From assembly GCA_036260075.1 (NCBI GenBank), contig DATAAM010000021.1:1-25835 (forward strand): a stretch of 25,835 bases of DNA. Direction: 5' to 3'. Below the pieces are notes generated by a model that did not search any database, had not been told where the DNA came from, and worked only from the letters and a program-made list of their open reading frames with translations. This stretch comes from DATAAM01 sp036260075. GTDB lineage: Bacteria > Actinomycetota > Acidimicrobiia > Acidimicrobiales > JAHWLA01. Numbering within the stretch: position 1 is the stretch's first letter; the number at the start of each line of letters is the position of its first letter. Below, piece by piece: positions 7,804 to 13,966 of the stretch. The position numbers were made by a program, and so were the translations under genes.

Positions 7804-8810
7804 GACCGGGTGGCGGTGACCGCGAACGAGCGCGGTGGGAACAGCGCGTCGTCGAGCCGCTGGAGGTTGGCGGCCAACGCCGGGCCGGCCTCCGGCACGG
7901 GTTCGAGGCCGCCCGCCTTCGGCCCCGGGTGCACGGCCGGCTGCGCACAGCCCCGGGCCTCGAGCAGCCGCTGCCACGTCTCGGCGTGCAGGGGACGGCC
8001 CGCGGCGAGGTCGGCGTGGACGGTGCCGACCCGGGCCGCCCAGGCCCGGGGGTCGGTGCCCAGCACCACCACCTGCCCCCCCGGTCGCACCTTGGCCAGC
8101 GCGGCGTCGAGGAGCGCGGCCTTGCCCGGCAGCGGCAGGCGGTCGACCCAGCCCGAGAGCACGACGGCGGCCAACCCTTCGTCGGCCACCTTCGACAGGT
8201 GGTCGGCGGCAGCCTGCACCCGGACGTCGGCGCCCTCCGCCCGTACCACCGGATCCACGCCGTAGGCGTCGATGCCCGCCTCCACCAACGACGCGACGAG
8301 CGACCCGCCGCCCGCCTCCACGTGGAGCACGCGCCCGTCGAGGCCGTCGAGCTGCTTGCGCAGGAACGCCGACCAGTGCTCCTCGTCGGGGAGGGCCTCC
8401 GGACCGGCGTCGGCGGCGGGAAGCGTGGCGACGGGAAGCGCCTGCTCGAGCAGGTCGACCCGGCGACCGAGCAGCTGAACGGCGCGGGTGATGGTCTCGG
8501 CGAAGCCGCTCACCTGCACGGCCACGAACCGGAGCATCCAGAGCGTGAGCTTGCGGACGACCTTCTTCACGAAGGCGACCGGGGGCAGCTTGGACTCGGC
8601 GGGCACCAGGGGATCGACGAAGGTGAGCTCTTCGGCGCGGGCCAGCACGCGGTCGAAGTCGCCTTCGAGCACGTGCACCGGGGCGTAGCGGGCGAACACG
8701 GTGTCGAGCTCTCGTTCGAGCTCGGGCGGCAGCTCGCCGGAGGCGCGCTTGCGGCGCACCTCGTCCTCGATCTCGGCCAGCAACTTGGCGTGGTCGAGCG
8801 TCTCGCCCAT
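7800..8810 (-). CDS. SAM-dependent methyltransferase-like protein of a polysaccharide export cluster
   Basis: The protein has 336 residues. The N-terminal part (1-45) is a charged helix resembling the leader of several export-cluster methyltransferases (EIEDEVRRKRASG, then PPELERELD). A segment at about 76-125 is hydrophobic and helical (VVRKLTLWMLRFVAVQV, then LGRRVDLLEQAL) and may be a coiled or membrane-associated linker. Residues 158-260 look like a Rossmann methyltransferase: VLHVEAGGGSLVASL for motif I, GIDAYGVDP for the acidic end of strand 2, and a later LSGWVDRLPL. Motif I is loosely kept (EAGGGS rather than ExGxGxG), so activity is not certain. It starts 3 bases after the Wzt stop and overlaps the next glycosyltransferase by 4. 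By analogy with WbdD-type proteins it could cap the chain end recognised by Wzt; that is inference. Confidence 0.72.
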   Translation of the reverse strand: MGETLDHAKLLAEIEDEVRRKRASGELPPELERELDTVFARYAPVHVLEGDFDRVLARAEELTFVDPLVPAESKLPPVAFVKKVVRKLTLWMLRFVAVQVSGFAETITRAVQLLGRRVDLLEQALPVATLPAADAGPEALPDEEHWSAFLRKQLDGLDGRVLHVEAGGGSLVASLVEAGIDAYGVDPVVRAEGADVRVQAAADHLSKVADEGLAAVVLSGWVDRLPLPGKAALLDAALAKVRPGGQVVVLGTDPRAWAARVGTVHADLAAGRPLHAETWQRLLEARGCAQPAVHPGPKAGGLEPVPEAGPALAANLQRLDDALFPPRSFAVTATRS

Positions 8811-8813
8811 TCG

Positions 8814-10109
8814 CTACGCCGCCCCCTCGCGCACCTGCTTGAAGGAGACCTGCAGGCCGAGCGCCACCTGGCCCGCGGTGCGGCCCGGGTTCATCACCTC
8901 GAACTGGTGGCGTTGCTCCTGCCAGTCGTACACGGTGCCCTCGTCGTGCGAGTGCACGCCGAGCGTGAGGAGGTACGTGCCGTCGAGCAGCGGCACGTGC
9001 TCGGTGGCGAACACCACCTCCCCCGCCCCCTCGACCGGGTCGAGCGGCGTGCCCAGGATGTCGGTGTTGGAGCCGAACACCAGCCTGCCCTCGATGTCGT
9101 GGACGGCGATGCCGAACACCACGTCGTCGAGGCGTTCGACGGCGTGGTACGCCACGTGGATGGCGAGCGGATCGCCCGGGTGCAGGTAGGGCCGCTCTCC
9201 GACGCCCGGGTACTCCATGCGCACGCCGGTGATGCGCAGGCGGAAGTTGCGCTTGCGCTCCTGGGCCGACAGGCCGTCGCCCTCCTCGGCCACCACGGCG
9301 ATCGGCTCGTCGCCGCCCGCGACCGAGTCGGTGGCGGGGTCGAGGGGCGCGAGCTGCTCCGCCTCGCCGTGGCGATCCTGTTGCAGCAGGTGCTCGCGGA
9401 AGCTGCGCACGGCCTCCCCCGGCGTGCCGACCGCCACCAGGTTGCCGTGGTCGAGCACGGCGGCGCGGTCGCAGATCTGGCGCACGAGGTCGGCGGCGTG
9501 GGTGACGAACACGATCGTGCGGCCCTCGCGCTGGAAGCGCTTCACCCGGTCGAGGCACTTGCGCTGGAAGGCCTCGTCGCCGACGGCCAGCACCTCGTCG
9601 ACCAACAGCACGTCGGGTTCCATGTTGACCGCCACCGCGAAGCCGAGGCGCACGTACATGCCCGAGGAGTAGTGCTTCACCTGGTTGTCGATGAAGCGCT
9701 CGAGCTCGGCGAAGGCCACGATCTCGTCGAAGCGCTTCTCGATCTCCTTCTTCGGCATCCCGAGGATGGACGCGTTGAGGAAGACGTTCTCGCGGCCGGT
9801 GAGCTCGGGGTGGAAGCCGGCGCCCAGCTCCAGGAGCGCGGCCAGCCGACCGGTCACCTCGATGGTGCCGTGCGTCGGCTGCAGGATGCCCGCGATGCAC
9901 TTCAGGAGCGTGGACTTCCCGGAGCCGTTGTGCCCGAGCAGGCCCACGGTCTCTCCCTGCGCGATGTCGAGCTCGATGTCGCGAAGCGCCCAGAACTCCT
10001 CGTAGGGGATGCGGCCGAAGTGGATCACGCGTTCCTTGAGCGACGTGTACTTCTCCTTGTACAGGCGGAAGCGCTTGGAGACGTCGTCGACCCGGACGGC
10101 CGTCGTCAT
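8814..10109 (-). CDS. wzt: Polysaccharide ABC transporter ATP-binding protein with C-terminal Wzt-type domain
   Basis: The protein has 431 residues. The ATPase domain covers 1-235: Walker A GHNGSGKST (59-67), the Q-loop region, signature YSSGM (147-151), Walker B VLLVDE (167-172) and the switch histidine H204 in VTHAA. This is the TagH/Wzt subfamily (FWALRDIELDIAQGETVGLLG). After a variable linker (240-285) comes a beta-rich domain (about 290-425: RITGVRMEYPG, HPGDPLAIHVAYHA, FGIAVHDIEGRLVFGSNTD) that matches the Wzt C-terminal fold, which in E. coli O8/O9a-type systems binds the modified non-reducing end of the glycan. It pairs with the permease encoded just upstream (4 bases apart). It powers export of a lipid-linked polysaccharide across the cytoplasmic membrane. 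Family is firm; the polymer is unknown. Confidence 0.93.
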   Translation of the reverse strand: MTTAVRVDDVSKRFRLYKEKYTSLKERVIHFGRIPYEEFWALRDIELDIAQGETVGLLGHNGSGKSTLLKCIAGILQPTHGTIEVTGRLAALLELGAGFHPELTGRENVFLNASILGMPKKEIEKRFDEIVAFAELERFIDNQVKHYSSGMYVRLGFAVAVNMEPDVLLVDEVLAVGDEAFQRKCLDRVKRFQREGRTIVFVTHAADLVRQICDRAAVLDHGNLVAVGTPGEAVRSFREHLLQQDRHGEAEQLAPLDPATDSVAGGDEPIAVVAEEGDGLSAQERKRNFRLRITGVRMEYPGVGERPYLHPGDPLAIHVAYHAVERLDDVVFGIAVHDIEGRLVFGSNTDILGTPLDPVEGAGEVVFATEHVPLLDGTYLLTLGVHSHDEGTVYDWQEQRHQFEVMNPGRTAGQVALGLQVSFKQVREGAA

Positions 10110-10113
10110 TTCG

Positions 10114-11010
10114 TCACAGCTCCTCGGCGAAGTTGCCCTCGAGCCGGCCGAAGACCGACAGGGCGACGAGGAGGAGGGCCCCGGCGGCCACGATCACCAC
10201 GCCGAGCTGGGTGGCGTACCACAGCACGCCGGCGTCGGCCGGGAGGATGGGCAGCCGCGAGCCGTCGCCTGCGATCGGCTCCACCTTGTTGTAGACGGCG
10301 CGCTGGAAGGTGAGCACGATCGGGGTGATCGGGTTGAGGCGGAACAGCCACGCGCTCTCCTCGAGCCGATCGGCCACCAAGCGGTACTGGTACACGATGG
10401 GCGTCATCCAGAACCAGGCCAACAGCACCAGCTCGAGCAGGTGCTGCGTGTCGCGGGCGTACACGTTGGCCGCGGCCAGCAGGATGCCGAGCGCGCAGGC
10501 GACCAGCAGCAGGGCGAACAGGGCCACGGGCACGAGCGGCAGATAGGCGGGCGACGGCGCGTAGCGGAAGGCGAGCAAGGCAGCCAGGAGCACCGCGCCT
10601 TGCAGGAAGAAGTGCACGAGGGAGGCGCCGATGCTCGCCATGGCGAGGATCTCCCGCGGGAACGAGACCTTCTTCACGATGGCGGCGTTGGAGACCACCG
10701 ACACGGTGGCGCCGTTGAGGGCCGTGGAGAACAGGTTCCACACGAGGAGCCCCGACAGCAGGTAGATGGCGAAGAAGGGGATGCCGTTCTTCAGCACCAG
10801 TTGGAAGACGACGTAGAAGACCACCAAGTACAGCGCCGGGTTGAGCATGGACCAGAAGAAGCCGAGCGCGCTGTTCTTGTACTTGACCTTGAGCTCCTTG
10901 CGGACGAGCCCCACGAGAAGCTCCCGGTAGCCCCAGATCTCGACCACCCGCTGCCAGACGCTGGTGCGGTTGGAGATCACCCGCGTCGGCTTGGTGTCGG
11001 ACGGGCTCAC
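10114..11010 (-). CDS. wzm: Polysaccharide ABC transporter permease (ABC-2 type, Wzm/TagG-like)
   Basis: From GTG at 11010 the protein has 298 residues. An upstream in-frame ATG at 11085 would add 25 residues without transmembrane or family character, so it was not chosen. The N-terminal amphipathic stretch with VGLVRKELKVKYKNSALGF (about 33-52) is the signature of ABC-2 polysaccharide permeases. About six transmembrane segments follow (NPALYLVVFYVVF; IYLLSGLLVWNLF; LVHFFLQGAVLLAALL; LVPVALFALLLVACALGILL; LVLLAWFWMTPIVY; GVVIVAAGALLLVAL), with the conserved FRLNPITP near the end. It forms the membrane channel with the Wzt gene next to it. A TACCAT box lies 10 bases before the start, so this is probably the first gene of the unit. 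Confidence 0.92.
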   Translation of the reverse strand: MSPSDTKPTRVISNRTSVWQRVVEIWGYRELLVGLVRKELKVKYKNSALGFFWSMLNPALYLVVFYVVFQLVLKNGIPFFAIYLLSGLLVWNLFSTALNGATVSVVSNAAIVKKVSFPREILAMASIGASLVHFFLQGAVLLAALLAFRYAPSPAYLPLVPVALFALLLVACALGILLAAANVYARDTQHLLELVLLAWFWMTPIVYQYRLVADRLEESAWLFRLNPITPIVLTFQRAVYNKVEPIAGDGSRLPILPADAGVLWYATQLGVVIVAAGALLLVALSVFGRLEGNFAEEL

Positions 11011-11020
11011 AGTGCGCCCG

Positions 11021-11026
11021 ATGGTA
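11021..11026 (-). promoter_or_regulatory. Candidate -10 box for the wzm-wzt-glycosyltransferase unit
   Basis: On the minus strand TACCAT fits the TAnnnT form and lies 10 bases before the GTG of the permease. Transcription would then start within a few bases of the start codon. No convincing -35 is visible. Confidence 0.4.
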
Positions 11027-11131
11027 GTGGGGAGGCGTCCCGAGCAGTGCAATCGCACCCGCCCCGAACAAGCGAGCTGTGGCACGGCATTCCGGCGACC
11101 GTGTCGGACGGGCGCCGCCCGCGCTGCTGTC

Positions 11132-11157
11132 GGCCGGGCTCGGTCGTGGCGCCGGCC
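11132..11157 (-). terminator. Weak GC-rich hairpin after the FAH-family gene
   Basis: GGCCGG (11132-11137) pairs with CCGGCC (11152-11157) over 6 bp around a 14-base loop, 8 bases after the stop of the FAH-family gene. There is no T-run. It may separate that gene from the export unit, but a stem this short occurs easily by chance at this GC content. Confidence 0.25.
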
Positions 11158-11164
11158 AGGCGTG

Positions 11165-12049
11165 CTACCTCGGGGGTCCGGAGGCGGCCGGGTCTGTGTC
11201 GTCGGCCTCCGCCACGCAGGCGTTGCGCATGGTGCCGAGGCCCTCGATCGACGTCTCGAGGACGTCGCCAGGCCGCAGGTAGAGCGGTGGCGTGCGGGCG
11301 AAGCCGACGCCCGAGGGCGTGCCGGTGAGGCAGACGTCGCCCGGCGACAGCGTCATGACCGCCGACAGCAGCTCCACGAGGTGCGGGACGTCGACGATCA
11401 TGTCGGCGGTCGTCTCGTCCTGCACCACCTCGCCGTTCAAGGTGCAGCGGATGCGCAGGTCGAGCGGGTCGGGCAGCTCGTCGAGCGTGACGATGGCGGG
11501 GCCCATGGGGCAGAACGTGTCGAAGCTCTTCCCCAGCGAGAACTGGTAGCTGGCGGCCATCTGCACGAAGCGCTCGGAGATGTCCTGCGCGATCGTGAAC
11601 CCGCGGAGCGCGTCGAGCGCCTCTCGGGCGGTGAGGTTGCGGCCGCGGCGGCCGACGACGAAGGCGAGCTCGGCCTCCCAGTCGGTGGTGCCCTCGCCGC
11701 GGGGCAGCACGATGCGGTCGTAGGGCCCGGTGATCGAGGAAGGGAACTTGGTGAACACCGCGGGGATGGGTCGCACCTCGAGGCCCGCCTCGGTCGCGTG
11801 CTTCCGGTAGTTCATCCCGATGGCGTAGACGGAGTGCGGCGAGGGGACGGGCGGTCCGAGGTGGACCTGGTCGACGGGCGTGCCCCCGCCGAACGCGCCG
11901 GTCTCGTGCACGACCAGCGCGTCCTCCCAGTATTCGGTGACGACCTCCATCGGACTGCCCGGGATCTGGCCGCCGGAGAGCTCGGCGAGGTCGTACACGC
12001 AGCCGTCGACCAACAAGGCGGCGCGACCGTCGGCGTTGACGAACCTCAC
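11165..12049 (-). CDS. Fumarylacetoacetate hydrolase (FAH) family protein
   Basis: The protein has 294 residues from GTG at 12049. The first 65 residues are the variable N-terminal domain. The catalytic fold follows: IGMNYRKHATEAG (78-90), with the conserved histidine H84; the metal ligands E125 and E127 in TDWEAELAFVVG and D156 in AQDISER; GKSFDTFCPMGP; and LSPGDVCLTGTPSGVG near the end. FAH enzymes use Mg2+ or Mn2+ to cleave or hydrate C-C bonds of 2-keto or diketo acids, such as acylpyruvates and homoprotocatechuate or ureidoglycolate derivatives. The sequence does not decide among these, and neighbouring genes give no pathway. It stands alone between ClpP and the exporter. Confidence 0.9.
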   Translation of the reverse strand: MRFVNADGRAALLVDGCVYDLAELSGGQIPGSPMEVVTEYWEDALVVHETGAFGGGTPVDQVHLGPPVPSPHSVYAIGMNYRKHATEAGLEVRPIPAVFTKFPSSITGPYDRIVLPRGEGTTDWEAELAFVVGRRGRNLTAREALDALRGFTIAQDISERFVQMAASYQFSLGKSFDTFCPMGPAIVTLDELPDPLDLRIRCTLNGEVVQDETTADMIVDVPHLVELLSAVMTLSPGDVCLTGTPSGVGFARTPPLYLRPGDVLETSIEGLGTMRNACVAEADDTDPAASGPPR

Positions 12050-12120
12050 GAGCAGATCATCGCTCGCGAGCGTGGCCCCCTTGAGGGATGCCCCAGCCCT
12101 CCACGCCGCCCCGCCGTGTA

Positions 12121-12140
12121 GGCCCCGGCCTGGCGGGGCC
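12121..12140 (-). terminator. Hairpin 15 bases after the clpP stop
   Basis: GGCCCCG and CGGGGCC pair over 7 bp around a 6-base loop, just downstream of clpP on the minus strand and before the FAH-family gene. It lacks a T-run; in high-GC actinobacteria such stems may still end transcription. Confidence 0.4.
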
Positions 12141-12154
12141 GCCCGTGGGCCGGG

Positions 12155-12760
12155 TTACGGACTGACCTGGCCCGCGGGCGCCCGGTCGATCACTCGGTCG
12201 ACGATGCCGTACTCCATCGCCTCCTCGGCGGTGAACCAACGGTCGCGGTCGGAGTCGGCCTCGATGCGCTCGACGGGCTGCCCGGTGTGAAAGGCGATGC
12301 GCTCCGCCAGCTTGCGCTTGAGGTAGATGATCTGCTCGGCCTGGATGGCGATGTCGGCCGCGTGTCCCTGCACGCCGCCGTGGGGCTGGTGCATGAGGAT
12401 GCGCGAGTGCGGCAGCGCGTAGCGCTTGCCCGGCGTGCCCGCGCACAGGAGGAACTGGCCCATCGAGGCCGCCATGCCGAGGCCGACCGTGGACACGTCG
12501 CACGGCACCCACTGCATGGTGTCGTAGATGGCGAGTCCGGCCGTGACCGACCCACCCGGCGAGTTGACGTAGAGGGAGATGTCGCGTGTGGGATCCTCGG
12601 CCGCCAGCAGCAGCAGTTGGGCGCAGATGAGGTTGGCGGAGTCGTCGTTGACCTCGGTGCCCAGGAAGATGATGCGCTCCTTGAGGAGGCGCTGGTAGAT
12701 GTCGGCGGCGCGGTCTCCCGCGATGAACTGGCCTCGGGCCTCGGGCAGCGGTCGTTCCAT
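12155..12760 (-). CDS. clpP: ATP-dependent Clp protease proteolytic subunit
   Basis: The protein has 201 residues, the usual size. The catalytic triad is S99 in GMAASMGQ, H124 in ILMHQPHGG and D173 in DSDRDRWF. YVNSPGGSV (64-72) forms the substrate-binding strand region. ClpP forms a barrel of two heptamers that degrades proteins unfolded by ClpX or ClpC, including proteins carrying the tmRNA tag encoded about 9.5 kb away. It is monocistronic here; actinobacteria usually have further clpP copies elsewhere, and this one does not sit beside clpX. The ATG at 12760 is preceded by a TAGCCT box 7 bases upstream and no Shine-Dalgarno, which suggests a leaderless mRNA. Confidence 0.95.
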   Translation of the reverse strand: MERPLPEARGQFIAGDRAADIYQRLLKERIIFLGTEVNDDSANLICAQLLLLAAEDPTRDISLYVNSPGGSVTAGLAIYDTMQWVPCDVSTVGLGMAASMGQFLLCAGTPGKRYALPHSRILMHQPHGGVQGHAADIAIQAEQIIYLKRKLAERIAFHTGQPVERIEADSDRDRWFTAEEAMEYGIVDRVIDRAPAGQVSP

Positions 12761-12767
12761 GCCGCCG

Positions 12768-12773
12768 AGGCTA
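12768..12773 (-). promoter_or_regulatory. Candidate -10 box of clpP (leaderless start)
   Basis: TAGCCT on the minus strand lies 7 bases before the ATG of clpP, which puts the expected transcription start on or next to the A of the start codon. The same sequence stands 6 bases before murI. Confidence 0.5.
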
Positions 12774-12840
12774 CCGCCGCCCCGCCGCCTGATCCCCCAG
12801 AACGGCGGAACACGTGTCGAGCGGGCACAATCGTGGGCGC

Positions 12841-12922
12841 GCGGGCGTGGCGGAACTGGCAGACGCGCCGGGTTTAGGTCCCGGTCCCTTCGGGGATGGA
12901 GGTTCGACTCCTCTCGCCCGCA
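12841..12922 (+). tRNA. tRNA-Leu (anticodon UAG)
   Basis: The acceptor arms GCGGGCG (12841-12847) and CGCCCGC (12915-12921) pair over 7 bp, with discriminator A at 12922; CCA is not encoded. The anticodon stem CCGGG/CCCGG encloses the loop TTTAGGT, with anticodon TAG at 12875-12877. A long variable arm (TCCCTTCGGGGA) marks a class II tRNA, and the T-loop reads GGTTCGACTCC. It reads CUA and, by wobble, other CUN codons. A CACAAT sequence at 12826-12831 could be its -10 box. Confidence 0.96.
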
Positions 12923-12984
12923 CTGTTCGGAACTCGGCAGTCGCTTCCGCGGTCACCTTTAGCGTGATGATCGTGGCAACAGAA

Positions 12985-13026
12985 GGCGTTCCAAGCGAGA
13001 GTGGGTTCTCGCCACCACGGAACGCC
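12985..13026 (-). terminator. Nested hairpin after the ygiT-type gene
   Basis: Outer arms GGCGTTCC (12985-12992) and GGAACGCC (13019-13026) pair perfectly over 8 bp. Inside them GCGAGA (12995-13000) and TCTCGC (13007-13012) form a 6-bp stem. The structure begins 6 bases past the stop of the minus-strand zinc-finger gene and also lies about 60 bases after tRNA-Leu on the plus strand, so it could end transcription from both sides. No T-run. Confidence 0.55.
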
Positions 13027-13031
13027 GGCAG

Positions 13032-13259
13032 CTACGCGGCGACGTAGCGACGTACGTCGACGAACACGCCCGCCTGCGCCGCCTCGTCAGCGATGTCGAG
13101 GAGCCGATCGGTGACGTCGGCGTCGAAGAACTGCTCGCCACAGTTGTCACAGATCTCCGCCGGCACGTCCCGGACAACGAGTACCAATCCCTCGCGGAGG
13201 ATCGACGTGTCAGCGCGTCCCGCCCTCAGCTCGCCGTTCCGGCAGAGCGGGCAGCTCAC
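13032..13259 (-). CDS. YgiT-type (MqsA N-terminal-like) zinc-finger protein, antitoxin candidate
   Basis: The protein has 75 residues from GTG at 13259, which overlaps the stop of the upstream DUF4258 frame (GTGA). A start further upstream is possible in the same frame but would run through the neighbour. Two CxxC pairs, CPLC (3-6) and CDNC (37-40), form the zinc knuckle typical of YgiT/MqsA N-terminal domains. Between them is a VVRDVPAEI strand, and the end is a short helical tail (DVTDRLLDIADEAAQ). The helix-turn-helix found in full MqsA is absent, as in many short YgiT-type proteins. DUF4258-YgiT gene pairs are a known arrangement and are considered toxin-antitoxin-like. Here the partner is frameshifted, so this gene may be an orphan. 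DNA binding is not evident. Confidence 0.8.
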   Translation of the reverse strand: MSCPLCRNGELRAGRADTSILREGLVLVVRDVPAEICDNCGEQFFDADVTDRLLDIADEAAQAGVFVDVRRYVAA

Positions 13260-13528
13260 GACTCTCTCCGATGGCGGAAGCCGGAGTCCCACAGTTGTGG
13301 ATCGGGTTCGTACACGGTGACAACGAGATCCTACCGGTGATCACGTCCTCCCGGACGACGAGGTGAAGGGCTCGGGACACCCGAGCGGCCGAGAACGAGG
13401 CGGGCACCGTCGTCGTACTCCTCGATCGTCTCACCGCTCGAAAGCGCGGCTTCGACGTCACGCGAGCGCAGCTCGGCACCAAGCATTCGGTCACGGGCAT
13501 GCTGACTGAACCGGAGCCGTTCACGCAC
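13256..13528 (-). pseudogene. DUF4258 protein (toxin-like partner of YgiT), broken by two compensating frameshifts
   Basis: Three frames must be joined to recover the family. Frame 1 reads FSQHARDRMLGAELRSRDVE, then AALSSGETIEEYDDGARLVLG, the typical DUF4258 start. Near 13374-13380 it must shift to read RALHLVVREDVITGRIS. Near 13324-13328 it must shift again to read VVTVYEPDPQLWDSGFRHRR, the conserved family end, followed by a TGA that overlaps the GTG of the zinc-finger gene. One extra base and one missing base explain both shifts, and the total length (273) is a multiple of three. Without correction the first frame stops at 13331. The start is uncertain; GTG at 13528 gives the usual size of about 90 residues. 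It may be a recent pseudogene or reflect sequence errors; the tidy reading of all three segments supports a recently intact gene. Confidence 0.7.
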
Positions 13529-13663
13529 CCGTTGATCATGGACGACATCGAATCCCGTGCGACGGATGGAGCAGTCCGGTCGAGACCGGGTCTGCGGGCC
13601 TGAACTAGAGAGCTGCGAGTCAGAAGCACGACCACCATCCCCCCTCGTTCGCAGTGCGGCTGG

Positions 13664-13669
13664 GATACT
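13664..13669 (+). promoter_or_regulatory. Candidate -10 box of the small secreted protein gene
   Basis: GATACT (four of six matches to TATAAT) lies 7 bases before the ATG at 13677, and there is no Shine-Dalgarno. This suggests a leaderless transcript. No -35 is recognisable. Confidence 0.4.
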
Positions 13670-13676
13670 GCGCCAC

Positions 13677-13961
13677 ATGGTCAGGGGGTCTCTCCTCGCC
13701 GGGGCGGTCGTCCTGTTCGCGCTGGCACCCCCGGCCGCCGTCGCGCAAGAGGACTACGTCGGCGCCGCCACCGAGGTGAAGAGCAACGAGCTGTCCCGCC
13801 CCGCAGCCGCGCCCGCCGCAGCAGCGCAGGAAGCCGACCCCGACGACGACGACGACCGCATCCCGATCACGGGCGGCGACGTGGCCGGCCTCGCCCTCTT
13901 GGGCCTCGGCTCGATCGCGATGGGCGCGGCGCTGACCCGTCGGTCGCGTCGTCCCGCCTGA
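13677..13961 (+). CDS. Small exported protein with LPXTG-like sorting signal (IPITG)
   Basis: The protein has 94 residues. A signal peptide covers about 1-23 (MVRGSLLAGAVVLFALAPPA, then AVAQ). The mature part is only about 40 residues, rich in Ala and Pro, and ends in an acidic run (DPDDDDD, 54-60). Then come IPITG (62-66), a hydrophobic stretch (DVAGLALLGLGSIAMGAAL) and a basic tail RRSRR. This order is that of a sortase substrate, with I in place of the usual L. It would be anchored to the cell wall if a matching sortase exists; none is in this window. It could instead be a simple membrane-anchored peptide. It ends 5 bases before the sugar transferase gene, so the two are probably co-transcribed. 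Homologues are not recognised. Confidence 0.75.
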   Translation: MVRGSLLAGAVVLFALAPPAAVAQEDYVGAATEVKSNELSRPAAAPAAAAQEADPDDDDDRIPITGGDVAGLALLGLGSIAMGAALTRRSRRPA

Positions 13962-13966
13962 GCGCC

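Noticed and set aside
7611..10313. A 900-codon plus-strand open frame, and a 1060-codon minus-strand frame at 6718-9900
   Set aside because: The first is antisense to the methyltransferase, Wzt and glycosyltransferase genes. Only the last 361 codons of the second are real (GT paralogue C); the rest is the wrong frame of Wzt and the methyltransferase.
11011..11085. A longer N-terminus of the Wzm permease from ATG 11085
   Set aside because: The extra 25 residues have no family similarity or membrane character, and the TACCAT promoter box would lie inside the coding region.
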